Below, one piece after another: positions 26,466 to 35,154 of a DNA stretch of 59,461 bases (position 1 is the stretch's first letter; every line of letters begins with the position of its first letter). This stretch comes from Verrucomicrobiia bacterium. GTDB taxonomy: Bacteria > Verrucomicrobiota > Verrucomicrobiia > Opitutales > Cerasicoccaceae. The position numbers and the translations under genes were made by a program. The stretch lies in contig JAUIAM010000025.1 in assembly GCA_030425485.1 (NCBI GenBank), forward strand, positions 1 through 59,461, written 5' to 3'. The notes beneath the pieces are model-generated. The model was given only the letters and a program-made list of their open reading frames with translations. It had not been told where the DNA came from and searched no databases.

Positions 26466-26483
26466 CTCAATGTCGCATACTCG
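26466..26483 (+). repeat. 18-bp direct repeat, right copy
   Basis: CTCAATGTCGCATACTCG, 17 of 18 bases identical to 24871-24888 and in the same orientation. It lies in the 153-base gap between the membrane protein gene and rlmN; nothing else is seen in that gap. Confidence 0.6.
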
Positions 26484-26600
26484 GGCCTTTTGTAGCCATA
26501 TGCATTTTGTAATGAATTTCGCTAGTGGCGCACTGTCTCAGCACTCATTAGTGCTTTTGGGAGTTGCTAGGCGGGCCCGGATGGGCTCATTGATGTAGGC

Positions 26601-27740
26601 GTGAAGGATTCGACGACTGGGAAACCGCTCATTCATGGTGAGACGCTGGACTCGCTGACTGCCCGGCTGGCCGAGCGGGGCGAGAAGGGCTTTCGGGCCA
26701 AGCAGATTCTGGAGTGGCTTTATAAGAAGCGCGCTGCGGGCCCCGATGAGATGACCAACCTCTCCAAGCCGCTGCGGGCCTGGTTGGCCGAGACCTTTGA
26801 GTTTCAGCCCACTGCGCGACTGTTGACCAAGAACTCGTCCGATGTAACGGGCAAGTTCTTGCTCAAGCTGGGCGACGAACGCCTGATCGAGACGGTCATC
26901 ATCCGCGCGCCGCAGGAAGGGGTGGGGCAGGACCGCTCCCGCAAGACCGTCTGCATCTCCACCCAGGTGGGTTGTGCCTACGGGTGCAAGTTCTGCGCCT
27001 CGGGCCTGGCCGGGTGGAAGCGCGACCTGCAGGCCGGGGAGATCGTCCACCAGTTGATCCAGGTTTGCCATCAGGAAGACCCGACCACGCCCCGCGCCAG
27101 CGAGGAGCTGGCCTCGTTTGACAACATCGTCGTCATGGGCATGGGCGAGCCATTAGCCAACTACGACAACCTGCTGCGCGCCCTGTCGATCCTCAACGCG
27201 GAGTGGGGGCTGAACTTTGGCGCGCGCCGCATCACGATTTCCACCTCCGGGCTGGCTCCGCAAGTCGAGCGTCTGGCCGACGAGCCGATGGGCTTCCGGC
27301 TGGCTATTAGCCTGCACGGTGCGACCAACGAGGTGCGCCAGCAGATCATGCCCGTCAACCGCAAGTACCCGCTGGAGCAGCTCTTGCCCGCGGCCAAAGC
27401 CTTTAGCCAAAAGCACGGGCGCATGATAACGCTCGAGTTCATCCTGATCGAGGACATCAACGACAGCCTGGACCAGGCCCGCGAGCTGGCCAAGATCGCC
27501 AACGACCTCCACGCCCACGTGAACCTCATCCCGTACAACACGGTGGAGGGCTTGCCGTGGGTGCGGCCTTCGATCCCGCGTCAGGACGCCTTTGCCGCGA
27601 TCTTGCGCGAGCGCGGGGTCTCCGCGACGATCCGCCGGGAAAAGGGCCACGACATCAACGCCGCCTGCGGCCAACTCCGTCTCCAGACCGAAAAGGCCCA
27701 GGGCATCATCGAACCGGAACCCGTCAAGGGCAGGGCGTGA
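26601..27740 (+). CDS. rlmN: 23S rRNA (adenine2503-C2) / tRNA methyltransferase
   Basis: Radical-SAM enzyme that methylates C2 of A2503 in 23S rRNA and A37 of some tRNAs. 379 residues. The iron-sulfur motif CxxxCxxC is Cys125, Cys129, Cys132 (CAYGCKFC); Cys118 and the methyl-carrying Cys356 (NAACGQL) are also present, matching the E. coli numbering almost exactly. GTG 26601 is the only plausible start after an in-frame stop at 26568. The last codons (IIEPEPVKGRA) are partly repeated at 29 kb, which suggests an insertion event at the 3' end. Confidence 0.95.
   Translation: MKDSTTGKPLIHGETLDSLTARLAERGEKGFRAKQILEWLYKKRAAGPDEMTNLSKPLRAWLAETFEFQPTARLLTKNSSDVTGKFLLKLGDERLIETVIIRAPQEGVGQDRSRKTVCISTQVGCAYGCKFCASGLAGWKRDLQAGEIVHQLIQVCHQEDPTTPRASEELASFDNIVVMGMGEPLANYDNLLRALSILNAEWGLNFGARRITISTSGLAPQVERLADEPMGFRLAISLHGATNEVRQQIMPVNRKYPLEQLLPAAKAFSQKHGRMITLEFILIEDINDSLDQARELAKIANDLHAHVNLIPYNTVEGLPWVRPSIPRQDAFAAILRERGVSATIRREKGHDINAACGQLRLQTEKAQGIIEPEPVKGRA
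27708..27723 (+). repeat. rlmN 3'-end repeat, first copy
   Basis: The 16-base core ATCGAACCGGAACCCG within the last codons of rlmN is identical to 29004-29019. Weaker similarity extends on both sides (roughly 27680-27755 against 28974-29048), including GGGTGGTG-GCT past the stop codon. Confidence 0.8.
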
Positions 27741-27772
27741 GGGGTGGTGGGCTATTGCCTGCTATAAGTTTT

Positions 27773-28273
27773 ATGAAAACGATCTATTTAGTATGGGCTC
27801 TATTTGCGGTTAAAAGCCTGCCTGCTGCTACTGGTATCTCATTTTTATATAGTGGCCCTTCTGAGGGGAGTCTGCCGTCCTTTTTTCTGCTTAAGGACGC
27901 GGGGGCTCTCGATGCGGCGGGATTAACTTCGCAGCGTGTGAGTAAGCTGAATCGGGGACGGGTTTTTCCAGCGGTTATGTTTCTGGATGACGCTGGAGCC
28001 TTTGAGGCTTTTACTCGCATCATAGGAAACTTTGCCGGGCCTGATGATTTAACGTCAAGCGATCCGAGCATGCTAGTGCTGGTCTATAGCGGTGATGCGG
28101 TCCATGAATATTATATGAGTCTGGATCGATTCGTTGAGATGGCGTTTCACATGATCCTGGAGCTTGAGCATACGGGTGATGCTGGAGCTAAGGATATTCA
28201 GCTATCCATCATGAACTACATTTTGGTCGTGAATAAAATTAGCGGCAAACCATCGGGAACACCGATTCGATGA
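27773..28273 (+). CDS. Unrecognised exported protein
   Basis: 166 residues beginning with a short signal-like segment (MKTIYLVWALFAVKSLPAA). The rest has no motif I recognise; strands alternate with helices (FPAVMFLDDAGAFEAFTRII, DPSMLVLVYSGDAVHEYYMS). AT-richer than rlmN, which it follows by 32 bases. It lies inside the segment flanked by the two copies of the rlmN end, so it may have been acquired together with the toxin-antitoxin pair. Function unknown. Confidence 0.55.
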   Translation: MKTIYLVWALFAVKSLPAATGISFLYSGPSEGSLPSFFLLKDAGALDAAGLTSQRVSKLNRGRVFPAVMFLDDAGAFEAFTRIIGNFAGPDDLTSSDPSMLVLVYSGDAVHEYYMSLDRFVEMAFHMILELEHTGDAGAKDIQLSIMNYILVVNKISGKPSGTPIR

Positions 28274-28359
28274 CCTTGGAGAGGGGCCGATGCACCCGCC
28301 TGCTTATTTATCTCCCGCCAGGTTTGCGAAGGGCGCAAAGGAATTTTGTTCGGATGGCG

Positions 28360-28677
28360 TTAGGCGTTGTCGCGTTCGTCCTCCCGCAAGCGACTGGGTA
28401 TATCCATGCTCTCATGCAGGATGGTGAGGATGCCGAGGATGCTGCCGGGCAGGACTCGGAAGAAAACGTGATGATGGCCGCTGCGGATGAAGTAAACCTC
28501 GCCCAGGTATTTGTGCGAGAGTACACGCCAGGGGACTTGCTTGTCGGCGGCGGCTTGAATGTCCTTGTGTAGCTGGCGGATGTATTGGTCAGCTTGTTCT
28601 TCGTCCCAGACCTCAAAGGTGTAGTCCCAGATCTCGTCCTGTCGTCGGTCCGCAGACGGATAGAAACGGTACTTCAT
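28360..28677 (-). CDS. ParE/RelE-family toxin
   Basis: 105 residues, toxin half of a type II toxin-antitoxin pair; ParE members poison DNA gyrase. The pattern fits the family: YRFYPSADRRQDEIWDYTFE at the N-terminus, the helical pair ADQYIRQLHKDIQAAA, GEVYFIRSGHHHVFFRV and the end ILTILHESMDIPSRL. Its start codon overlaps the antitoxin stop by four bases (ATGA), the typical order antitoxin then toxin. Whether its target is gyrase or mRNA cannot be read from the sequence. Confidence 0.87.
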   Translation of the reverse strand: MKYRFYPSADRRQDEIWDYTFEVWDEEQADQYIRQLHKDIQAAADKQVPWRVLSHKYLGEVYFIRSGHHHVFFRVLPGSILGILTILHESMDIPSRLREDERDNA

Positions 28678-28937
28678 TTGCCGCGACGTTGGCGGCCGCG
28701 CTTGATGACGTCCTCGGCGCTGACTTCGACGAACGCATCAGGGCTTGCCTCGAGGCCGGGCTTCAATTCGTCCACGAGCCTCTCCCATTTGGCGGCTTCA
28801 TTGCGTTCATAGTCCTGCCGAATGAGGGCACGAATATATTCACTGGGCGTTTCGTAGAGGCCGTTGGGGCCAACCACTCTTGCTACGTGGGTCGCCAGTG
28901 CCTCAGGTAGACGTGCGTTAATGCGCTCGGAAATCAT
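28674..28937 (-). CDS. ParD-type antitoxin (ribbon-helix-helix)
   Basis: 87 residues from ATG 28937. The N-terminus ISERINARLPEALATHVARV, then ETPSEYIRALIRQDYE, is the ribbon-helix-helix DNA-binding fold of ParD/CopG antitoxins; the C-terminal tail (ASPDAFVEVSAEDVIKRG) would wrap the toxin. A start further upstream at 29027 would run into the duplicated rlmN end and is unlikely. The pair presumably represses its own promoter in 28938-29000. Confidence 0.87.
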   Translation of the reverse strand: MISERINARLPEALATHVARVVGPNGLYETPSEYIRALIRQDYERNEAAKWERLVDELKPGLEASPDAFVEVSAEDVIKRGRQRRGK

Positions 28938-29003
28938 GGCAAAATTGTGCCCATATTTGCGACAAATGTCAATCTCTTGTCGCCAGACCCCAGCATGGCA
29001 ATT

Positions 29004-29019
29004 ATCGAACCGGAACCCG
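29004..29019 (+). repeat. rlmN 3'-end repeat, second copy
   Basis: Core identical to 27708-27723. The surrounding frame still reads AIIEPEPAKQARG and then a stop, the counterpart of GIIEPEPVKGRA at the true rlmN end. It is thus an orphan gene end lying about 1.3 kb past rlmN. The rest of 28938-29156 shows no gene. Confidence 0.8.
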
Positions 29020-29156
29020 CGAAGCAAGCTCGGGGTTAGGGTGGTGAGCTAATGAAACTTTAGCGTTTCATACGGTGGGTACCCTCGCGATAACCGGTTC
29101 GCCTCAAGGCCGAAGCCATGTGAGGCTTTTATCCGCTTTTCGTTTCCGGTCGCACG

Positions 29157-30143
29157 CTATGCGTGCGGTAGAGCTTGCCGCCGCCGCAAATAGGTGAGTG
29201 CAAGGGTGAGAAAGCCCGCCAGCACGGCATAGTTTGCCGGCTCGGGTACGTTTGAGGCCGCTGCGATCGACAGAGGATTCACATCGGAGCCGAAAGTGCC
29301 TTGAATGCTACCACTGCCGTCGACGTCATAGATAACGGATTCGCCAGATTGATACGCGGTGACATAGAACTCGCCATCGACTAAGACCAGATCATTGGCG
29401 GAGGTGACGCCTGTGGCCACGGTACTTACGGAGTTCGTTGAGATCGTGTACTCCAGAATACGGTTTTGGAAGTGGGCGGTCATATACAGCGTGTCAGCAT
29501 TTAAGCCGTTGATAATTGAGAAGGGGCCGCTAAAAACCGGTGTTGTGCTATTGGTCAGAAGGGTTTCTTGGTAAGCTCCAGAGCTATTGAGGCGGTACAG
29601 ATAGGAGTTACCAAAGTACGAGGAGCCCAGATAAATGTCTCCAGCATTGGAGAAGGCCAGGCTTTGATAGCCGCCGGTGGGCACACCGCTGTCAATTCTG
29701 GCGCTCTGTGCCCCGGTCGTGGCGTCGAGCTTATAGATCCATGGGTCGAATGCGGAGCCCGTAAAGGTCTGCCCGAGTAAGTACAGATTACCGCTGGAAT
29801 CAAAGGTCATCGAGCTAACGGTGCCGTCGTTATTTGAGCCCCCAGTCGTGGTGGAGAAAACATCGACGTAGGTACCGTCCTGGTTGAAGCGCAGCACCTT
29901 GCCGTCATTTCCGTTAAAAACATATACAAGGCCGTCTTGCCCGACTGCGACGTTAGAGGCAGAAGTCAGGTTGCCGTTTGTAAACGAGTACTCAGCTCCT
30001 GCCGTTTGATTCGCGGTGTCGAAGGCATACACGTTGGCGTCGTTTTTGACGCCAAAGAGCATTGCTGCGGACAAATTGCCAGCGGCCATGGCCAGCAAGC
30101 AGAATGACGAAAGACTGAGTCGGATCGATTTTCTAATAGTCAT
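29157..30143 (-). CDS. PEP-CTERM-anchored beta-propeller-like secreted protein
   Basis: 328 residues. Signal peptide at the N-terminus (IRLSLSSFCLLAMAAGNLSA). The body has repeated blades of the NHL/SMP-30 type (SNVAVGQDGLVYVFNGNDGK, SSMTFDSSGNLYLLGQT, QSLAFSNAGDIYLGSSYFG), about six copies. The C-terminus is a PEP-CTERM sorting signal: VPEP, a hydrophobic helix (NYAVLAGFLTLALTYL) and RRRQ. Such proteins are processed by exosortase and placed on the surface or in the exopolysaccharide matrix; no exosortase is in the window. Stand-alone gene. Confidence 0.88.
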   Translation of the reverse strand: MTIRKSIRLSLSSFCLLAMAAGNLSAAMLFGVKNDANVYAFDTANQTAGAEYSFTNGNLTSASNVAVGQDGLVYVFNGNDGKVLRFNQDGTYVDVFSTTTGGSNNDGTVSSMTFDSSGNLYLLGQTFTGSAFDPWIYKLDATTGAQSARIDSGVPTGGYQSLAFSNAGDIYLGSSYFGNSYLYRLNSSGAYQETLLTNSTTPVFSGPFSIINGLNADTLYMTAHFQNRILEYTISTNSVSTVATGVTSANDLVLVDGEFYVTAYQSGESVIYDVDGSGSIQGTFGSDVNPLSIAAASNVPEPANYAVLAGFLTLALTYLRRRQALPHA

Positions 30144-30703
30144 TTATAGCCGAGGTTTTTTGGAGCCTCCTAAAATTTTTTTTCTACTGCTCTAGTCAAC
30201 TATATATTGATGCTTCGGTATCACTAGTGCTTTTCTTACTGAGTGCTGCTTACGTTTGTTGAGGCTGTTTTTGTGTATTTATCTTCTTTTATGTTTATCT
30301 GTAGAATTTTGAATGCTTGAAGCAATTATAAGCAAATCGCCTACAAGTAACTCGAAGGACGTGGATTAAGGTTTTGTCCCACGCAAAGCACGCCAAGAAC
30401 GCAAAGTTTAATCTGAGCGTGGAGGGATTTTTACCTCCTCGCGGAATGAGTGTTCTTTGCGCGCTGGTGGGCATTTCTGGGTTATGAGGCTGAGGGTGGG
30501 GATTATGATAGTGGCTATCTGTTTTCGCACTCATTGGTTCATATCCCGGGTGAGTCCTGTCAGAATCGGATCAAAGGCCGGGCGATTGCTGAACAAGCCC
30601 TTGACAAGCACTTGGGAAAGGCGCATTTTCCTTATCTTTCAACACATCCTTTACCTTGGATAGTGGGTCTCGCACCCGCTATTTTTTTTCTACACACACA
30701 TCG
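30144..30703. other. Gene-free region with dispersed repeat A
   Basis: 560 bases between the divergent PEP-CTERM gene and nusA, with no convincing coding frame. It is AT-rich near the PEP-CTERM gene. Repeat A occurs at 30376-30406 and, reversed, at 30452-30468, separated by a small inverted repeat (GGAGG...CCTCC, 30421-30438). It presumably contains the promoters of both flanking genes. No rimP gene lies here, although rimP usually precedes nusA. Confidence 0.6.
30376..30406 (+). repeat. Dispersed repeat A, copy 2
   Basis: ACGCAAAGCACGCCAAGAAC followed by GCAAAG at 30381-30406, the same CGCAAAG-type unit as at 23.9 and 58.4 kb. A reversed partial copy (GTTCTTTGCGCGCTGG) follows at 30452-30468, so this element has an inverted-arm form. 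Confidence 0.65.
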
Positions 30704-31951
30704 ATGAGCAACGAAATCCTGTCCGTTCTTGAGTACATGGAGAAAGAGAAGGGGATCAGCCGTGAGGACATGATCTCCACGATTGCTGGTGCCATCAAAA
30801 ATGCGGCCCAGAAGGGCGTCATCGCCGGCGCCGAAATCGAAGTCCAGATCGACCCCCGCACGGGCGCGCTCAAGGCGTGGACCCTGCTCAATGTGGTTGA
30901 CTCCTTTAGCGACCCGGCAACCGAAATCCCGATCGACAAGGCCCAGCTCCTGAGCAAGGAAGCCAAGGTGGGCGACGTCCTGAAGAAGGAGATCGACCCC
31001 GCCGAGCTGGGACGTATCGCCGCGCAGGCCGCCCGTCAGGGCATCATGCAGCGTGTGCGCCAGTTTGAAAAAGACCGTATTTACGACGATTATAAGGACT
31101 CCGTAGGCGACATCGTCACGGGCGTCGTGCGCCGCCGCGAGCGCGGCGACCTGATCGTCGACCTGGGCAAGGCCGAGGCCGTACTGCCGCCGCGTGAACG
31201 CGTTCCGGGCGAAGACTACGCCCCCGGCGAGCGCATCCGCTGTCTCCTGCTGGCCATCGACAGCACCCCCCGCGGCCCGGAGCTCATCCTGAGCCGTGCC
31301 AGCATCAAGTTTGTCCGTCGCCTCTTTGAACTCGAAGTGACGGAAATCGCCGACGGCACCGTTTCGCTCGAAGGCATGGCCCGCGAGCCCGGCTACCGGA
31401 CCAAGATTTGCGTCCACAGCAACGACCCGAAGGTTGACCCTGTCGGTGCCTGCGTGGGTGCCCGCGGCGCCCGCGTTAAGAGCATCGTTCGCGAGCTCGG
31501 TGGTGAGAAGATCGACATCATCCGCTACCACGCCGACCCCCAGCTCATGCTGGAAGAGGCGATCAAGCCTGCGGTGCCCAAGAACATCGAAATCGACCCC
31601 GCCTCCAAGCGTATTTACTTCGAGGTGGACGAGGAGGGCTTGCCGACGGCCATCGGTCGTCGCGGCCAGAACGCCAAGTTGACCTCCAAGCTCATGGGCT
31701 GGAGACTCGACATCGGTAAGGAAAAGCGCGAAGCCGCTACGCTTGAAGAGCGTGCCGAGCGCGCAGGTCACCACCTGGCCCAGGCTCTCGGTATTTCCGA
31801 GGACTTGGCCGAAAAGCTGGTCGGCATGGGGATTAACTCCGTGGAGGTTATCGCCGCTGGCGTGACCGCCGAGGACCTCGTCGAGTCCGGCAGCTTTACC
31901 GCCGAGGAAGCCGCTGAAATCATCGCTAAGTTCAACCAACTCCAAGCTTAA
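30704..31951 (+). CDS. nusA: Transcription termination/antitermination protein NusA
   Basis: Binds RNA polymerase and controls pausing, termination and antitermination. 415 residues from ATG 30704. N-terminal polymerase-binding domain to about residue 130, S1 domain ([20 protein letters not shown], about 137-200), then two KH domains ([20 protein letters not shown] and [20 protein letters not shown]). One helix-hairpin-helix-like acidic repeat closes the protein ([20 protein letters not shown]), so it is shorter than the 495-residue E. coli form, which has two. Infers an operon with infB and rbfA, as in most bacteria. Confidence 0.95.
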   Translation: MSNEILSVLEYMEKEKGISREDMISTIAGAIKNAAQKGVIAGAEIEVQIDPRTGALKAWTLLNVVDSFSDPATEIPIDKAQLLSKEAKVGDVLKKEIDPAELGRIAAQAARQGIMQRVRQFEKDRIYDDYKDSVGDIVTGVVRRRERGDLIVDLGKAEAVLPPRERVPGEDYAPGERIRCLLLAIDSTPRGPELILSRASIKFVRRLFELEVTEIADGTVSLEGMAREPGYRTKICVHSNDPKVDPVGACVGARGARVKSIVRELGGEKIDIIRYHADPQLMLEEAIKPAVPKNIEIDPASKRIYFEVDEEGLPTAIGRRGQNAKLTSKLMGWRLDIGKEKREAATLEERAERAGHHLAQALGISEDLAEKLVGMGINSVEVIAAGVTAEDLVESGSFTAEEAAEIIAKFNQLQA

Positions 31952-32003
31952 GTATTAGAAATTCGCCCGAAACTTTACATTTTAGAGAGATAGCCAGAAT
32001 TTT

Positions 32004-34478
32004 ATGAGTGTCCGCATTTACGAGCTCTCCAAAGAGCTGAATATGGAGAACAAGGAGGTCATGCAGCTCCTTCGCGACCGTGGTTTTGAGGTGAAGAGCG
32101 CCTCCAGCACGATCGACAACATTTCCGCGCAGGCGCTTGTGGAAGAATTTGGCAACTCCCCCGATTCCCAGCCCAGCGAAGAAGCCGCCGCCCCCAAGGC
32201 AGAGCAGGAAGAGGCCCCCAAGCCCGGACCTGTCGTGCCCAAGCTCCCACCGCAGGCCATTGTCAAGACCCGCGAGGAGATTGAAAAGGAGCGCCGCGAA
32301 AAGGAGGCCGCCGAAGGCGAAGCCCGCGCCAAGCGTGAAGCGGAGCGCGAAGCCGCCCGCCGTGCCGTCGTGGAGCAGCAGCAAAAGCCGCAGTCCGTGG
32401 TCAAGGCCCCGGATGAATCGGAGCAGCGCAAATCGCCGCCGCTGCCGCCACCACCCAGTGCGCGTCGCAGCCCGATGCCGGCCCCGCAGATCACTGCGCC
32501 TGGCCGCGCCGCTCCCTCCATGGTGCCGCCACGCCCGGCTGCGCCCGCTGGCAGTGTCCCGCCACCGGTCAAGATCCCGTCTGCCCGACCCGCAGCGACA
32601 CCTTCCATTCCGCCTGCTATTCCCAAGCCGGTCGGGGCAGGGGCGACACCGCCTCAAGGTGGTGCCAACGCGCTCGCTGGTAAAATCATCGAGGAGGACG
32701 GCAAGAAGATCATTCAACTCAAGCCGCCGATTGTTGTCCGCGACTTTGCCCAGCTTTTAGGCCAAAAGCCTTTCCAGCTCATTTCCGAACTCAACGACAT
32801 GGGCATCTTTGCCTCGTTGAATCTCGCCATCGAGGAACCTACGGCGAAGCTTATCGCCGAGCGCCACGGCTTCGAGCTGGACATCAAGCACCGCGGCGAC
32901 GACAAGCCCGAGAAGAAGAAAAAGAAGGAACAGCCGCGCGACGACGACCCGGCGCTCATGGAAGAGCGGCCTCCGGTTGTCTGTGTGCTTGGCCACGTTG
33001 ACCACGGCAAAACCAGCCTGCTGGACCGCATTCGCAAGGCCAACGTCGTTTCGGGCGAAGCTGGCGGCATCACCCAGCACATCGGTGCTTACCAGGTGCC
33101 CTGCAACGACAAGAAGATCACTTTCCTCGACACACCCGGTCACGCGGCCTTCTCCAAGATGCGCGAGCGTGGGGCCAACGTCACCGACATCGCGATTCTG
33201 GTCGTGGCTGCGGACGACGGTTTCATGCCCCAGACGGATGAGGCGCTCAAGTTTGCCCGTAAGGCCAATGTCGAACTCGTCATCGCCATCAACAAGATGG
33301 ACGCCAAGGGCGCGAACATTGACCGCGTGAAACAGCAGCTCCAGGAGCGCGACCTCATGCCGGAAGACTGGGGTGGTGAAACCCTCTGCACGCCTGTATC
33401 CGCGCTTGAAGGCACCAACATCGAGGAACTGCTCGAACTGGTGTTGCTCCAGGCCGAAGTTTCCGAACTCAAGGCCAACCCGAAGGCTAGCGCCGAGGGC
33501 ATGGTTATCGAGTCACAGGTCGAGCAGGGGCGCGGCCCGACAGCCACGATCATCGTGCAAAAGGGGACGCTCAAGGTCGGCGACGCTCTCGTCTGTGGTC
33601 CGCACTACTGTAAGGTGCGCGCGATGATGGACGAGCACGGCAAGCAGGTTAAGGCTGCTCCGCCCTCGACGCCGGTTCGCCTGATGGGCTGGTCCGGTGC
33701 GCCGGAATCCGGTTCGACTTTCAAGATAGCCAAGAACGAAAAGGCTGCCAAGCGTGAGGCTGAAGAGAACGCCGATGCGCTCAAGAAGGTCGTCGCTCCG
33801 GCGGCTACCGCGGGTGGGGCTACGGACCTCGACAGCCTGTTGGCCGCCATCGACGAGCAATCTTCCAAAGTGCTGCGCGTCATCATTAAGGGTGACGTAC
33901 ACGGTAGTGTCGAAGCGCTGCAGGGCTGTCTTGAGGCCATCAAGAGCGACAAGGTTGGCCTAGAAATCATCGGGACGGGTGTCGGTCAGATCACGAAGAA
34001 CGATATCTCTATGGCAGACTCTGGTGAGGCCGCCGTGGTGGGCTTCAACGTCAAGCAGGAGAACGGGGTCAGTGCGTTTGCCAAGCACCACGACGTCCAC
34101 GTGATCCAGCACAACATCATTTATGAGCTGATCGAACAGGTCGAAGCGGCGATGGCCGAGTTGCTCGATCCGGAGTTCCGCGAGGTCAAGCTGGGCCGGG
34201 CGGAAGTCCGTGCCATTTTCCCACTGGCCAAGAGCCAGGTTGCTGGTTGCATGGTGACAGAGGGGATTATCAAGCGCGATGCGCATGCCCGCGTGCTGCG
34301 TAAGGACGAAGTCATTTACGAGGGCCGCATTGGTACGCTCAAGCGCTTCAAGGACGACGCGACGGAAGTCCGCGCCGGCTACGAGTGTGGTATCCAGGTC
34401 ACTGGCAGCAACGACTACATCGAGGGCGACCAGATCGAGTGCTACGAAATTCATGAGTTCCGCCCGAGCCTGAGGTAA
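32004..34478 (+). CDS. infB: Translation initiation factor IF-2
   Basis: GTPase that places initiator tRNA on the 30S subunit and joins subunits. 824 residues. IF2_N domain at the start ([20 protein letters not shown]), a long Pro/Ala/Lys/Glu linker (about 55-230), a second IF2_N domain (about 240-290), then the G domain with [10 protein letters not shown] near residue 329, DTPGHAAF and NKMD, followed by domains II-IV. The linker contains a lysine run (KKKKKEQ). 52 bases after nusA. Confidence 0.96.
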   Translation: MSVRIYELSKELNMENKEVMQLLRDRGFEVKSASSTIDNISAQALVEEFGNSPDSQPSEEAAAPKAEQEEAPKPGPVVPKLPPQAIVKTREEIEKERREKEAAEGEARAKREAEREAARRAVVEQQQKPQSVVKAPDESEQRKSPPLPPPPSARRSPMPAPQITAPGRAAPSMVPPRPAAPAGSVPPPVKIPSARPAATPSIPPAIPKPVGAGATPPQGGANALAGKIIEEDGKKIIQLKPPIVVRDFAQLLGQKPFQLISELNDMGIFASLNLAIEEPTAKLIAERHGFELDIKHRGDDKPEKKKKKEQPRDDDPALMEERPPVVCVLGHVDHGKTSLLDRIRKANVVSGEAGGITQHIGAYQVPCNDKKITFLDTPGHAAFSKMRERGANVTDIAILVVAADDGFMPQTDEALKFARKANVELVIAINKMDAKGANIDRVKQQLQERDLMPEDWGGETLCTPVSALEGTNIEELLELVLLQAEVSELKANPKASAEGMVIESQVEQGRGPTATIIVQKGTLKVGDALVCGPHYCKVRAMMDEHGKQVKAAPPSTPVRLMGWSGAPESGSTFKIAKNEKAAKREAEENADALKKVVAPAATAGGATDLDSLLAAIDEQSSKVLRVIIKGDVHGSVEALQGCLEAIKSDKVGLEIIGTGVGQITKNDISMADSGEAAVVGFNVKQENGVSAFAKHHDVHVIQHNIIYELIEQVEAAMAELLDPEFREVKLGRAEVRAIFPLAKSQVAGCMVTEGIIKRDAHARVLRKDEVIYEGRIGTLKRFKDDATEVRAGYECGIQVTGSNDYIEGDQIECYEIHEFRPSLR

Positions 34479-34580
34479 GCGAACGAGTGGAGAATGAAGC
34501 GTGAGGAATGCTGTGAGTCGCATTTATACAAGCTTTACGCTTTCTCTCATGCATCATTCTCAAATCATAACACTGAACTG

Positions 34581-34940
34581 ATGTCCAACCGAGGCATACG
34601 CGTCAACGAGCTGATCATGCGCGAGATCAGTGACATCCTGCATACGATTTATCAGGGTGACACGGTCAAGATCACCATCACGGAAGTGGCGGTGTCGAGC
34701 GACTTGCGCAATGCGCGTGTGTACTACTCGGTGCTCGGCGACGAGGGCGACAGCTTTCTGGCGGAGAAGTTTTTTGCCAGCAAGCACCGCCAGATTCGCA
34801 GTGAGCTCAGCCGCCGTGTAGTGTTAAAGTACCTGCCGCAGCTCAAGTTCTACGAGGACGATTCGATCGAGCGCGGGACAAATGTGCTTAAGCTCCTGGA
34901 CGAGTTGGACGAAGAAGGGGGCGGCGATCACGAGTACTAG
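34581..34940 (+). CDS. rbfA: 30S ribosome-binding factor A
   Basis: Assists maturation of the 5' end of 16S rRNA in the 30S subunit. 119 residues from ATG 34581, whose start MSNRGIRVNELIMREISDIL is typical; an upstream in-frame ATG at 34494 adds an implausible Cys-rich leader. The KH-like core is visible (ITEVAVSSDLRNARVYYSVL) and ends with LPQLKFYEDDSIERGTNVLKL. 102 bases after infB. Confidence 0.93.
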   Translation: MSNRGIRVNELIMREISDILHTIYQGDTVKITITEVAVSSDLRNARVYYSVLGDEGDSFLAEKFFASKHRQIRSELSRRVVLKYLPQLKFYEDDSIERGTNVLKLLDELDEEGGGDHEY

Positions 34941-35044
34941 GTTCGTATCTTTAAGGTATATAATAACATTTATCCATGAGTGCTCAGGTGGCCACTGTTA
35001 CCGTCAATAAGTAGAAGATAAGTTTTTTCACAGCCGTAAGAGGC

Positions 35045-35080
35045 GATCCTTCGACTCGCAACACTCGCTCAGGATGACAG
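35045..35080 (+). repeat. Dispersed inverted repeat (ATCCTTCGACTCGC...AGGATGACA type)
   Basis: Non-coding element in the 214-base gap between rbfA and the DHH gene. ATCCT and AGGAT form the outer arms, with CGACTCGC and ACTCGCTC inside. I know this sequence type as a widely scattered intergenic repeat in environmental bacterial genomes. Only one copy is seen in this window. Confidence 0.5.
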
Positions 35081-35154
35081 GAAACTAACCAACTTCACAT
35101 TTCGCAACGTCTGCCATACAAGGAACCCGGCATTAAGTACCAGAGCACGATAAA

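Noticed and set aside
30450-30707. Plus-strand open frame before nusA
   Set aside because: Overlaps repeat A and the nusA start, has no plausible composition or ribosome site, and would run into nusA in another frame.
30632-31945. 437-codon minus-strand frame opposite nusA
   Set aside because: Shadow of nusA, with no recognisable domain.
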